From assembly GCF_003353065.1 (NCBI RefSeq), contig NZ_CP027806.1, positions 1,753,353 to 1,817,352 on the forward strand: DNA of 64,000 nt. Reading direction: 5' to 3'. Made by a program: the position numbers and the translations under genes. The DNA is from Cyclonatronum proteinivorum. GTDB taxonomy: Bacteria; Bacteroidota; Rhodothermia; Balneolales; Cyclonatronaceae. Positions 27,167-35,712 of this stretch are shown piece after piece. Positions within the stretch are counted from its first letter, which is position 1. Every line of letters starts with the position of its first letter. The notes under the pieces were generated by a model. It was not told the DNA's origin. It saw nothing but the letters and a program-made list of their open reading frames with translations, and made no database searches.

Positions 27167-27684
27167 CGTCCTGCGTTTGAAATATGTAAGTGAATGACAC
27201 GCGGTGGCTAAGAACAGTTAATCATACTGAATCTGACGACTGACAAAACTGAAACAGGAGCTGATTTGGCGCGGGCAAACATACAGAAAAATCAGGCTTG
27301 TAAGACACAGCAGAAACGCATTTTTACAGCTGCAGGATGATTTTGAAAGCAGGCTTACAGTCGCTTCGCGCGGGTAAATTAATTTGCATAAGGTCAGCGC
27401 TTGCACCAAATCTTATCGTGACGGGCTTGTGTTTATGATTGCGATCTACTTATCTCAAAAAATCGTTAGTAAAGCGGGCAAAGTGAGCATACCATTTTCC
27501 GCTGTTAAAGCCGACGTGAAAAAAGCGGTAGTCGTGCAATGGAGTATCCGCCATGATGCAGGAAAGTTTTAGCCCTGTCACGTTTCAAGTTAAACAGAAG
27601 CTTACAGGCTTAGCAGATATGGAATGGTTCCAAAGGGTTAGGGGCACGCTCAGGCTTAAAGCTGTGAATTAATAGTGAATGCTG
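27167..27684. other. Gene-free stretch
   Basis: No convincing gene. It holds the divergent upstream regions of the DUF5916 gene (minus) and the membrane-protein gene (plus). The only sizeable frame uses TTG and lacks any family resemblance. Confidence 0.4.
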
Positions 27685-27692
27685 TATCTTTG
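27685..27692 (+). promoter_or_regulatory. Bacteroidota-type -7 promoter box
   Basis: TATCTTTG matches the TAnnTTTG -7 consensus of Bacteroidota primary-sigma promoters and lies 34 bases before the ATG at 27727. A clear -33 box was not seen. Its position inside an alternative upstream start argues for the 27727 start. Confidence 0.5.
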
Positions 27693-27726
27693 CCGCGTCA
27701 TAAAAAACAACTTCTATATTCTTCCC

Positions 27727-28170
27727 ATGTCATTTGTTCATCAGATAAGCCTGAATTGGTTTGTAGTGTATTATTTCGTGCTCGGTGCCATGCTGCTGGT
27801 GAACGGGCTCATCTGGTTCTCGCGTCCGGCCCCGTTTCAGCAGTACCTTACCGAACACGCCCGAAAAGATGAGCGGCCTGCCCTGCTTATCAAAACCATT
27901 CGATATCTGATGCTGTTCTCCGGCGTTTCCGTCCTGCTTTCGCTGGTTCCCTTTTCCTGGGTTGAACTTCTGTTTTCGGTTTGGTCGCTGGTCATACTCT
28001 TTATCTTAGGCTCAATTCTGCTGCGCTGGAAACAACTGAAAAATCTCATACTCGAACGACCGCAGGCGGTGCTTGGACAGATTCGTAAGGGCGGATATAT
28101 GATGTTCAGCGTAGGCGTTGTGCTGCTGCTACTTGCCTGGTACCGGCTGAGTATGTACGGATTTGCTTAG
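27727..28170 (+). CDS. Four-TM membrane protein, unknown
   Basis: The 147-residue protein has four hydrophobic segments (about 8-28, 54-73, 78-95 and 122-141). The start at 27727 is chosen because an upstream in-frame ATG at 27679 falls in the promoter. It precedes the glycosyltransferase and sugar-transferase genes with small gaps, so it may belong to a surface-polysaccharide operon. No motif recognised. Confidence 0.72.
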   Translation: MSFVHQISLNWFVVYYFVLGAMLLVNGLIWFSRPAPFQQYLTEHARKDERPALLIKTIRYLMLFSGVSVLLSLVPFSWVELLFSVWSLVILFILGSILLRWKQLKNLILERPQAVLGQIRKGGYMMFSVGVVLLLLAWYRLSMYGFA

Positions 28171-28187
28171 CACCTCATTCACCGCAA

Positions 28188-28970
28188 ATGGTCACTTTGT
28201 ACGTGCCTGATTCACGTGTTCCGCAAGTAACTGTCATTACCGCGGTTTTTAATGCTGAAGCATTTGTGGCACAGACCGTACAGTCGGTGCTGGATCAGGC
28301 GTTTGGCGATTTTGAGTATTTGATTGTTGATGACGCCTCGACCGACAGTACCCCGGATATTATTCAGGGTTTTGCCGAGAATGACAACCGCATACACGTA
28401 TTCCGAAACACGCGCAATCTGGGCGTTGCCGCCTCCCGCAACCGGGCCTTGGCGCAGGCGAAGGGGAAATACATCGCTTTTTTGGATGGTGATGACATCT
28501 GGTATCCCGATTTCCTCCGGGAAATGCTGCTGTTTATGGAAGATGGCGGATTTGCGTTCGGATGTGCTTCCCATAAACGGGTAGATGAAAAGCTGATCCC
28601 GCTTCGGAAGCCTTTCATCGTGCCTGAAGCCATCACCCGAAAAGAACTGCTGCGAACCTGTTCTGTTCCTCTGCTCACGACCATGCTGCGAAGGGATGCG
28701 TTTGATGAAATCCGTTTTCCCCTGCTGCCGGTAAACAACGATTACGGACTTTGGCTCAAGCTTATCCGAAGCTGCGGCACCATTTACGGAAACCCGAAAG
28801 TACTCGCGGTGTACCGTATGCGCAAAGGCTCGGTTTCTTCGGATAAACTCAGGTCTATGCGCTATATTTGGCAGCTCTATCGCACACAGGAAAAACTCGG
28901 CTTTCTGACGGCCTGCCGGCTGATGTTCATTTATACCCTAAACGGTTTCAGGAAATATTATGGTAGTTGA
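28188..28970 (+). CDS. Family 2 glycosyltransferase
   Basis: The 260-residue protein has a GT-A fold: VTVITAVFNAEAFVAQTVQS at the N-terminus, YLIVDDASTDSTPDI binding the nucleotide, and FLDGDDIWYPDF with the metal-binding Asp motif. It probably adds one sugar to a lipid-linked glycan at the inner membrane face. The next gene encodes a phosphoglycosyl transferase that could prime the same glycan. Confidence 0.9.
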   Translation: MVTLYVPDSRVPQVTVITAVFNAEAFVAQTVQSVLDQAFGDFEYLIVDDASTDSTPDIIQGFAENDNRIHVFRNTRNLGVAASRNRALAQAKGKYIAFLDGDDIWYPDFLREMLLFMEDGGFAFGCASHKRVDEKLIPLRKPFIVPEAITRKELLRTCSVPLLTTMLRRDAFDEIRFPLLPVNNDYGLWLKLIRSCGTIYGNPKVLAVYRMRKGSVSSDKLRSMRYIWQLYRTQEKLGFLTACRLMFIYTLNGFRKYYGS

Positions 28971-29018
28971 GCGCATTTGAGCTTCATTTGGAAGCCCCGC
29001 GCTTGTTACCTTGCGCCC

Positions 29019-29639
29019 ATGACTTTTTACACTTCGTACGGAAAGCGGATTTTTGACTTTACCACAGCTTTAACCGGCCTGCTGCTGTTTGGATGGCTGA
29101 TTCTGCTCGCTGCTGTTATTGCACGCCGCGATACCGGCCTGTCGGGCTTTTTCCGGCATACCCGCGTCGGGCAACACGGACGCCATTTTGAAATTCTGAA
29201 AATCCGTACGCTAAGAACTAAAATAGCCTCACCAAAAGGCGTGACTACAACTGCGGAATTACAGCATGTAACGGGAACAGGCCGTTTCTTCCGGCGCACC
29301 AAAATCGATGAGCTGCCGCAGCTTTGGAACGTGCTCAAGGGTGATATGAGCCTGGTCGGGCCGCGTCCGGATGTGCCCGAATATGCCGGCAATCTCGAAG
29401 GGGAAGACCGCATCATCCTCAGTGTCAGGCCCGGCATCACAGGTCCGGCAACCCTGCAGTACCGGGATGAAGAAGAACAGCTGCTCGCCCAAACCGATCC
29501 CGTTCGGTACAACGATGAAGTCATCTGGCCCGAAAAAGTGCGCCTGAACAAACAGTATGTTGCTGACTGTAGCTTTAGATACGATCTCGGCATCCTCATA
29601 AAAACCGTGCTGACGGTTCTCAAAATCGGCAAAAACTGA
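29019..29639 (+). CDS. Bacterial sugar transferase (monotopic phosphoglycosyl transferase)
   Basis: Starting at ATG 29019 gives 206 residues. An N-terminal hydrophobic segment (about 15-37) acts as the re-entrant membrane anchor, followed by the catalytic domain FRHTRVGQHGRHFEILKIRT, KIDELPQLWNVLKGDMSLVGPRPDVPEY and VRPGITGPATL. These enzymes transfer phospho-sugar to undecaprenyl phosphate and prime exopolysaccharide or O-glycan synthesis. Longer versions have extra TMs; this is the minimal PglC-like form. A TACCTTGC box just upstream may be a -7 element. Confidence 0.92.
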   Translation: MTFYTSYGKRIFDFTTALTGLLLFGWLILLAAVIARRDTGLSGFFRHTRVGQHGRHFEILKIRTLRTKIASPKGVTTTAELQHVTGTGRFFRRTKIDELPQLWNVLKGDMSLVGPRPDVPEYAGNLEGEDRIILSVRPGITGPATLQYRDEEEQLLAQTDPVRYNDEVIWPEKVRLNKQYVADCSFRYDLGILIKTVLTVLKIGKN

Positions 29640-29692
29640 GGGCGTATGATATACCCGGGAACCTTTAGACGCGCGGCATCCTTGCAAACAGC

Positions 29693-30703
29693 ATGCAATC
29701 AACCGATAAACACAATCTGAACTACCGGCTTGAGCGCGGTCACGGCATCATCCTGCCCGATGCGGATGTTGGGCTGGATGTTTCGGCCAATGTGGCAAAG
29801 CACATTTTTGTGAGTCACGCCCATGCCGATCACCTGCCGCGCGACCGCTACATGCACGTGTATGCGACGCCGCCAACCGCCCGGCTTATGCAGCTGCGCG
29901 GCTTCCGGGGGGATGTCACCGAGCTTGAATTCGGCAAGCCCGTCGAATTTGATTACTGCCGGGTTACCCTTTGGCCAGCAGGACACATCCTTGGCTCGGC
30001 CATGATCGAAGTCGAGACCGAAGCCGGGCGCATCCTCTATACCGGCGATTACAAGACGCCGCCCTCGCTCGTAACCGAAGGCTTCACTTGTCCGGACGCC
30101 ACTGACTTCTTCATCACCGAGTCCACTTTCCCGCTGCCGATTTATAAGTGGAAACCGCACGACGAGCTCTTCGCGGAAATGCGCGCTTTCGCTACAGAAG
30201 CCCTCGACGAAGGCTACACGCCCGTTTTCCTGGGCTACAATCTGGGCAAGGCGCAGGAAATCATGCACGGACTCGCGCCTCTCGGCCTCCCCGTGCAAAT
30301 TCATGGTGCGGGCTACGAACTTTGCAAGGTCTATGAAGAATTCGGATTTCCCCTGGGCAACTGGGATAAATACGATCGCGCAACGGCTCAGGACGGTCGC
30401 ATTCTCATCACGCCCTCTTCCGCGCTGGAGTCGCCCATGCTGCGGAACATCCGGCGCAAGCGCGTCGCCTACGTGTCCGGCTGGGCTACGCATGAGTCAC
30501 GCCGGGTGCAGCTCACGGTCGATAAGCTCTTCCCGCTGTCCGATCATATCGACTTCTTCGAACTGCTTGAGCTCTGCAAAAAACTGAATCCGCGCAAGGT
30601 GTACATCACCCATACCCCCAACCCGCGCGTCGTGCAGCACTATTTGTCGGAAGCCGGCATTGCGAGTCAGCCGCTTGAAATTGAGGGCTATGAAGATGAC
30701 TGA
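29693..30703 (+). CDS. Ligase-associated DNA exonuclease (metallo-beta-lactamase fold)
   Basis: The 336-residue protein is an MBL-fold nuclease with FVSHAHADHLPRD (HxHxDH metal motif), AGHILGSAMIEVE and YTGDYKTP near the start, and a beta-CASP-like part (SGWATHESRR). This family is typically encoded next to an ATP-dependent DNA ligase, sometimes with a helicase and a phosphoesterase, as a bacterial end-joining-like repair set. Here the ligase start overlaps its end by 14 bases. Confidence 0.92.
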   Translation: MQSTDKHNLNYRLERGHGIILPDADVGLDVSANVAKHIFVSHAHADHLPRDRYMHVYATPPTARLMQLRGFRGDVTELEFGKPVEFDYCRVTLWPAGHILGSAMIEVETEAGRILYTGDYKTPPSLVTEGFTCPDATDFFITESTFPLPIYKWKPHDELFAEMRAFATEALDEGYTPVFLGYNLGKAQEIMHGLAPLGLPVQIHGAGYELCKVYEEFGFPLGNWDKYDRATAQDGRILITPSSALESPMLRNIRRKRVAYVSGWATHESRRVQLTVDKLFPLSDHIDFFELLELCKKLNPRKVYITHTPNPRVVQHYLSEAGIASQPLEIEGYEDD

Positions 30704-32429
30704 CACCCTGCCTGAAACAGACGCCCGGTTCGGAGCTTCCTTCCGCAGGTTTTGTGAAGTGATGCAGCGCATTGCCGAAACCCGCGGCAACAACCGGAAA
30801 ATCAGCCTCTTTGCGGATTACCTGCGCTCGCTTCCCAACGAGCGGGACACCGCGATTGCTGCGCAGTTTGCCGGGGAAGGTGCTTTTTCTTCGGTCTCCG
30901 GCAAACGCGCCTCGGTGGGGCACCGGACTGTTGCCGTATGCGCCGCCTCTTTCTGTGAGATTGATTACGACCTCGTGTTCCGCGCCTGCCGCACTGCGAC
31001 CGGAAGCGCAAGCGAGACCATCGAAAAGCTGATGGAAAACCTGCCCGTTGCCATCAGTAAGCGGCAACCTGAACTGCTGAGTCTGACCGAAACCGAAGCC
31101 CTGTATTACCGGCTCGAAAAAGAGCGTAGCCGCGAAGGCAAACAAGCGCTGCTCACAGAAGCCTGGTCGCGGATGAGTCCGCTGGAAATCAAGTTTTTTA
31201 TCCGGGTGATGGGGCAGGGGAGCCTGCGGATCGGCTTCGAGGCGCGCAGCATTGTTTCGGCCCTTGCCTCGGCTTTTGGATATGAGGCGGAGGAAGTCCG
31301 CTACGCCCACATGATCACCGGCAGCCTTGGGCGGACCGCGGTGCTTTGCCGCGAAGCCCGCCTCGACGAAGCTCGCTTCCGGCTGTTTCAGCCGATTGCC
31401 TTCATGCTCGCCTCCCCGGTCGAGAGCCGCGCAGTCGAGGACATCAGCGCCTACCTTGCCGAAGAAAAGTTCGATGGCATGCGGTGTCAGCTGCATGCGG
31501 AGGGCGCAAAAGTCGCGCTGTTTTCACGCGATCTCAACGACATCACTGCGGCTTTCCCTGAAATTGTGCAGGACTTCAGCGCCAAAACGATGCCCGCTAC
31601 CGTGCTCGACGGCGAGATTTGCGTGTTCCGTGAGGACACCATTCAGCCGTTTCAGGAGTTGCAGAAACGCATGGGCGTGAAAAAGCCGGGCGTGGGCATT
31701 CTCAAAAAACATCCGGTCGTGTTCATCGCCTACGACCTGCTGTACAGCGCAGGCAAGCCGCTGTTCGGACTTCCTCTCACAGCCCGCCGTGCGCAGCTTG
31801 AAAGCCTGTGTGAACAGCACGACATCCGCCGCAGCATTGCGTTTGAGGTGAAGGATGAGGCGGAAGTCGATCAGTTTTTCGAGCGTGCCCTCGCGCACGG
31901 CAACGAAGGCCTCATGCTCAAGCACCGCGACAGTACCTACGAATACGGGCAGCGCAGGAAGTCCTGGCTGAAGGTCAAAAAGCCCGGCGGCACCCTCGAT
32001 ACGGTCATCATGTACGCGCATGCGGGCAGCGGCAAACGCGGCGGCACCTACTCCGATTTCACCCTCGGTATCTCCGTTAGGGATGATGAGCGCTACGAGG
32101 AAGAATTCATCCCCATCGGCAAAGCCTACGGCGGCTATACGGATGCAGAGCTCAAAAAACTCAATCAGGCCATGAAACCCCTCATTGTGGATCGCTTCGG
32201 CCCGACTTACTCCCTTAAACCCGGCATTGTGGTCGAGCTCGAATTCGACGGCATTCAGGTCAACAAGCGCACCAAAGCTGGCTACACCCTCCGCCTTCCC
32301 CGCTTCCGCGCCATCCGCTGGGATCTCACCCCTGCCGACGCAGACACCCTGCATGAAGTCGAACGCCTCGCCGAAGAGAAACGCACCGCTGAGCGAAGCG
32401 CGCAGCGTGAGCATAGGTCGTTTAGGTAG
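30690..32429 (+). CDS. ATP-dependent DNA ligase
   Basis: The 579-residue ligase (start 30690; ATG 30660 or 30696 possible) has an N-terminal DNA-binding domain, then the adenylation domain with EEKFDGMRCQLH (adenylated Lys260), LDGEICVFRE, and GLMLKHRDSTYEYGQRRKSWLKVK (motifs IV-V), and an OB-fold C-terminus. It seals DNA nicks with ATP and forms a functional pair with the upstream exonuclease. The helicase and phosphoesterase that complete this cluster elsewhere are absent. Confidence 0.95.
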   Translation: MKMTDTLPETDARFGASFRRFCEVMQRIAETRGNNRKISLFADYLRSLPNERDTAIAAQFAGEGAFSSVSGKRASVGHRTVAVCAASFCEIDYDLVFRACRTATGSASETIEKLMENLPVAISKRQPELLSLTETEALYYRLEKERSREGKQALLTEAWSRMSPLEIKFFIRVMGQGSLRIGFEARSIVSALASAFGYEAEEVRYAHMITGSLGRTAVLCREARLDEARFRLFQPIAFMLASPVESRAVEDISAYLAEEKFDGMRCQLHAEGAKVALFSRDLNDITAAFPEIVQDFSAKTMPATVLDGEICVFREDTIQPFQELQKRMGVKKPGVGILKKHPVVFIAYDLLYSAGKPLFGLPLTARRAQLESLCEQHDIRRSIAFEVKDEAEVDQFFERALAHGNEGLMLKHRDSTYEYGQRRKSWLKVKKPGGTLDTVIMYAHAGSGKRGGTYSDFTLGISVRDDERYEEEFIPIGKAYGGYTDAELKKLNQAMKPLIVDRFGPTYSLKPGIVVELEFDGIQVNKRTKAGYTLRLPRFRAIRWDLTPADADTLHEVERLAEEKRTAERSAQREHRSFR

Positions 32430-32638
32430 TTTTCTTTAGAAAATAAAGTTGTCCATGCAGGTTCGCGCATGAACTGATTTCTCATTTAAATGCTCGTTGT
32501 GATGTCGAATACAATTTATGAGTTCAATTTTAACACTACCGAATCTTTGGAGATATAGCGGCACGGCCTGGCAAGAGTCAAATTTGTTACGCAACTTTAT
32601 TATATTATGCCAAAAAAACAAAAGCTATCTTATTGGAT

Positions 32639-32890
32639 ATGAATGCTGTATCAACAAAAAAAATTAAAACAAGCCGATTGTTCCCGAAAACCAGCTTTTT
32701 AACGGGGATGGGTTCTGTACTCAATATTTCAGGGCGCTATTTTGAGTTTAATTATTCAAAGTCACCTCAAGAGGCCGATTTTAACGCCCTTGCTTCGGAT
32801 TGGAACATGGTTGGGCAGGATTTCAGGCAGGTACTTGAAGATGAAATGCAAAAAGTGAAGCAATCAGCACTTGAAAATAAACAACCCTAA
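32639..32890 (+). CDS. Small hypothetical protein
   Basis: Start ATG 32639 gives 83 residues; a TTG at 32633 would add two. The N-terminal third is basic (STKKIKTSRLFPK), followed by a beta-like GSVLNISGRYFEFNY segment and a long helix (ADFNALASDWNMVGQDFRQV). It precedes the DUF2335 gene by 12 bases, so they are probably co-transcribed. Base composition is more AT-rich than the ligase gene before it. No family recognised. Confidence 0.65.
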   Translation: MNAVSTKKIKTSRLFPKTSFLTGMGSVLNISGRYFEFNYSKSPQEADFNALASDWNMVGQDFRQVLEDEMQKVKQSALENKQP

Positions 32891-32902
32891 TAGTCCATCG
32901 AA

Positions 32903-33372
32903 ATGAGTAAAAGGCAGGAAAGCCAAGGAAAAGCTTCAGCTCAAATTTCTGATGCATTGGATAAGGCATTAGAAGATGTACCTGCAGAAAAAAAGCTCAG
33001 ACATTGCAGGAGGCTTTGCTTGGTGTAACTATCCAACAATCAAGCTCATTCACAGGTCCGCTTCCGCCACCTGCACTGCTTAAAGAGTACTCGGATATTG
33101 TAGAAAATGGAGCAGAAAGAATATTCCGAATGACTGAAATGCAATCAGCCCATCGCATGCAGCTTGAAGACTATGCTATTAAAGAAGAGCTGTCCCAAAG
33201 CCGTAGGGGTCAAAACTTTGGATTTGCTTTGGGAGTCTTAGGTCTGATTCTTGCAACCGTGCTGGCATTAAGTGGCTATGAATGGGTAGCCGGTGTATTT
33301 GGCACGACTACAATTGTGGGACTTGTGACAGTTTTTGTAATTGGGAAAAAGGCACAGCGAAATCAGGAATAA
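32903..33372 (+). CDS. DUF2335 membrane protein, interrupted by a -1 frameshift
   Basis: The N-terminal 32 codons from ATG 32903 (MSKRQESQGKASAQ...) are in one frame. The rest, containing the DUF2335 signature FTGPLPPPALLKEYSDIVENG, an amphipathic region and two membrane segments near the C-terminus, is in the -1 frame and ends at 33372. The frames meet at A-AAA-AAG (32989-32995), a canonical slippery heptamer. Slippage would give ...VPAEKKAQTLQEALLG... and one continuous protein of about 155 residues. Programmed frameshift, real one-base loss, or sequencing error in the A7 run are all possible. Confidence 0.7.
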
Positions 33373-33401
33373 GCATGATTTACGCGTTTTTTTATTAACA
33401 A

Positions 33402-33703
33402 CTAATCTGTCATTTCATCCGGCAGCAAACGCGAGCTGTGTATGATGCTGATGATCTCAATGGTAGTTAGCTCAGGCCTTACCATGTAGATGATGCGGTA
33501 TGGGTGATGAAAAACCTCCCGGATATCATCCCGTTCATATTCCGGGACCATGCGACCTTTGAACGGATACAGCGGGATTTTTTCGACTCTCCCGATGATT
33601 TTCTGTACGGTCCGATAGGTATAAAGTGTGAGTCTTCTGCGATAAAGTCGAAAATCTGATCGGGTTGTTCCTCGGCTTTCTTTGTCCACGCAATTTTCCT
33701 TAT
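33402..33703 (-). pseudogene. ParE/RelE-family toxin, decayed
   Basis: Reading from 33703, RKIAWTKKAEEQPDQIFDFI then AEDSHF gives the usual ParE N-terminus, but the rest (YRTVQKIIGRVEKIP, GRMVPEY, RIIYMV) lies in another frame. One T appears lost around the TCACACTTTATACC stretch near 33622. The expected ATG is also gone: ATAAGG stands where an ATGA overlap with the antitoxin stop would be. Both lesions should silence the toxin. Confidence 0.75.
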
Positions 33704-33885
33704 GCGGGCTGATATTTCTTTTTCAGTGCATCATGTGAGCACAACCTGCCTGCAGCGGAATCTTCCAATCCTTGTTCAATCGATTGGCGGACATAAATTT
33801 TGTACATCAGATCATCCCAGTCCGCATTTTCCGGCAGATCATTCAAAAGACGTTCGGTTTCTTTTTTTAAGTCGGTTTTTTCCAT
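33700..33885 (-). CDS. Antitoxin of the decayed ParE-type pair
   Basis: The 61-residue acidic protein (MEKTDLKKETERLLNDLPEN... to ...DALKKKYQPA) matches the short helical antitoxins that precede ParE/RelE-like toxins. It contains LPENADWDDLMYKIYVRQSIEQGLED. It is intact, while the toxin after it is broken, so it may simply be a relic or may protect against related toxins. Confidence 0.7.
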   Translation of the reverse strand: MEKTDLKKETERLLNDLPENADWDDLMYKIYVRQSIEQGLEDSAAGRLCSHDALKKKYQPA

Positions 33886-34783
33886 GGTAACAGGAGCTTA
33901 AGTTTATGTTTGAAATAGTATCGTTATCAGTGAAATAAAAAACAATGGGTTTTGACAGGAGCTTAGGTAATTGCCGAAAAAAGGCTTCAGCTTAAACATT
34001 CTCGTATATCGGTGATTCAAAAAAGTGAAGGCGGAGTCGAAGGATCTGGTAATTATGCTTAGGATGCTGTTTCCACAACATCCTGTCCATCCTGTAATCC
34101 TAAAAAATCCTTTTCAACACACGGCAATGACGGGAAGGCCAATCCGGGTGAATGCCGCGGCAACCGGCTGATTCGCGTTCCATCATCCGGGGGCTGCCAT
34201 CTGCGGCCTGCTATTACATCGCGGCTGGTCCTGCTTGGTAGATCCCGGATAATGCTGCAGGGCATTTCGTGGTGGTTAGGGAGTGCCGAATTGCAGCATT
34301 TCCGGGATGACGGTTTAGGATGCTGTAATTATTGGATTTACGAGTGTGGTTAACCCTCCAAGGGTTCGCAACCCTTGGAGGGTTTCGAGTGGGCTTCCAT
34401 TTTCGAATCGAAACGCTGAACTGTTGGGCTTCCTGGTGTTAAGAGACGAAAATTTGACATCGAAAATATTATGAAGACGGCGCAAATCAGTCGCTATCAC
34501 GAAAGGGGTGGTCCCGGAGCAAGCCTGTTAGGGTTGGTGATTCTCGAATTGCTTATGAGCATTTTTAGTCTCGTATGCCTGTGTCGGCTTAGGAAGATGA
34601 TTCCACAACATCCTGTCCATCCTGTAATCCTAAAAATCCTTCTCAAAACAGTGCGATGCGAGGAAGGTAAATTGGGTGAATGCCGCTGCGTTCGCCTGAT
34701 CGGGCTTTTATCAATATTGGTCGGGCTTTCAATTGTGCGCATAATGTGCCCACGCCTTTCCCGCTTCTGAGCCCTACACCACG

Positions 34784-34928
34784 AGATCCTTCGACTCCGC
34801 TGCGCTTCGCTCAGGATGACAGACACCGACTCGCGGCAAACGGCGCGGCAAGTCGCGCCGGGGATTTCAGAAATGACCCTGTCATCCTGAGCGGAGCCGA
34901 AGCGCAGCGAAGGCGAAGTCGAAGGATC
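34784..34928. repeat. MITE-like inverted repeat, copy 1
   Basis: A 145-bp unit begins GATCCTTCGACTCCGCTGCG and ends with a matching inverted arm ending GTCGAAGGATC. The arms are roughly 40 bases and imperfect (CTTCGCTCAGGATGACAG against CTGTCATCCTGAGCGGAG). No coding capacity. Confidence 0.7.
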
Positions 34929-35137
34929 TGGTAATCAGGCTTGGGATGTTGATTTCAAAACATCCTGTCCATCTTGTGATCCTGAAAATCCTGTTCAACA
35001 GACGGCGATGGGGGGAAGGCTAATTCGCGTGAGTGCCGCCCTATTCGTCTCATTGGGCTTCTATCAATATCGGTTGGCCTTCCAATTGTGCGCATAGCGT
35101 GCCCACGCCTTTCCCGCTTCTGAGCCCTACACCACGA

Positions 35138-35281
35138 GATCCTTCGCCTTCGCTGCGCTTCGCTCAGGATGACAGGCGCCGGCACATGGCAAACGGCGCG
35201 GCAAGCCGCGCCGGGGTTTTCAGCAATGGCCTTGTCATCCTGAGCGGAGCCGAAGCGCAGCGAAGGCGGAGTCGAAGGATC
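35138..35281. repeat. MITE-like inverted repeat, copy 2
   Basis: A 144-bp copy of the unit at 34784-34928, with the same arms and the same GCAAACGGCGCGGCAAG centre. The 354-base distance fits the tandem period of the surrounding array. Confidence 0.7.
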
Positions 35282-35419
35282 TGGTGATGAGGCTTAGGAT
35301 GTAGTTTCCACAACATCTTGTCCATCCTGTAATCCTAAAAATCCTGTTTAACACACGGCGAGGCATTCGGGTGAATGCCGCTGCATTAGCCCGATCCGCG
35401 TTCCATCAGCGTCAAACCG

Positions 35420-35519
35420 GCAAAAAAAGCAAGGCGACCTGAGACCGTTTTGGGATGCATTGAGTCAGCATTGCGGCCTTGATGCTCTCGGAGTTTTACC
35501 CAAAAAATAAAAAAAGCAG
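35420..35519 (+). repeat. Dispersed intergenic repeat, copy D
   Basis: It runs from GGCAAAAAAAGCAAGGCGACC through CTGAGACCG and TTTTGGG to CTTGATGCTCTCGGAGTTTTA and CCCAAAAAATAAAAAAAGCAG. It keeps the 8-base IS110 left target (TGATGCTC on this strand) but not the right-target bases. Confidence 0.8.
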
Positions 35520-35712
35520 CTGACGTTTGATGAGTTTTGTTCCGGCCCGGAGGGTGGGTGCGGACTGCCTTTCGGGCAAGGACTGGGGCCTGGCGAGGGC
35601 AAGGGGTGCCGGTTTGTGTTCCAATCTTCGGGAGAATTTATTATTCTCTGCTTTGCTTTCCGAAAATGTTGAGCTTTGAACTGTTCATCACCATTAATCT
35701 AACCGGCTTTTT

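Larger units (their letters stand above)
34027..35410. repeat. Array of long intergenic repeats
   Basis: A block beginning CCACAACATCCTGTCCATCC recurs near 34075, 34604, 34955 (diverged) and 35308. The last three are about 352 bases apart. Units 2 and 3 also hold a GGCAAACGGCGCGGCAAG core between long inverted arms (separate entries). Frames found here are repeat artefacts. The block fills the gap between the toxin-antitoxin locus and the tricorn-like gene. Confidence 0.75.

Noticed and set aside
27384-27572. 62-codon frame in the gap after the DUF5916 gene
   Set aside because: TTG start, no ribosome site, no family resemblance.
34471-35287. Several 76-109-codon frames in the long repeat array
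   Set aside because: They translate copies of the same repeats, often on both strands.
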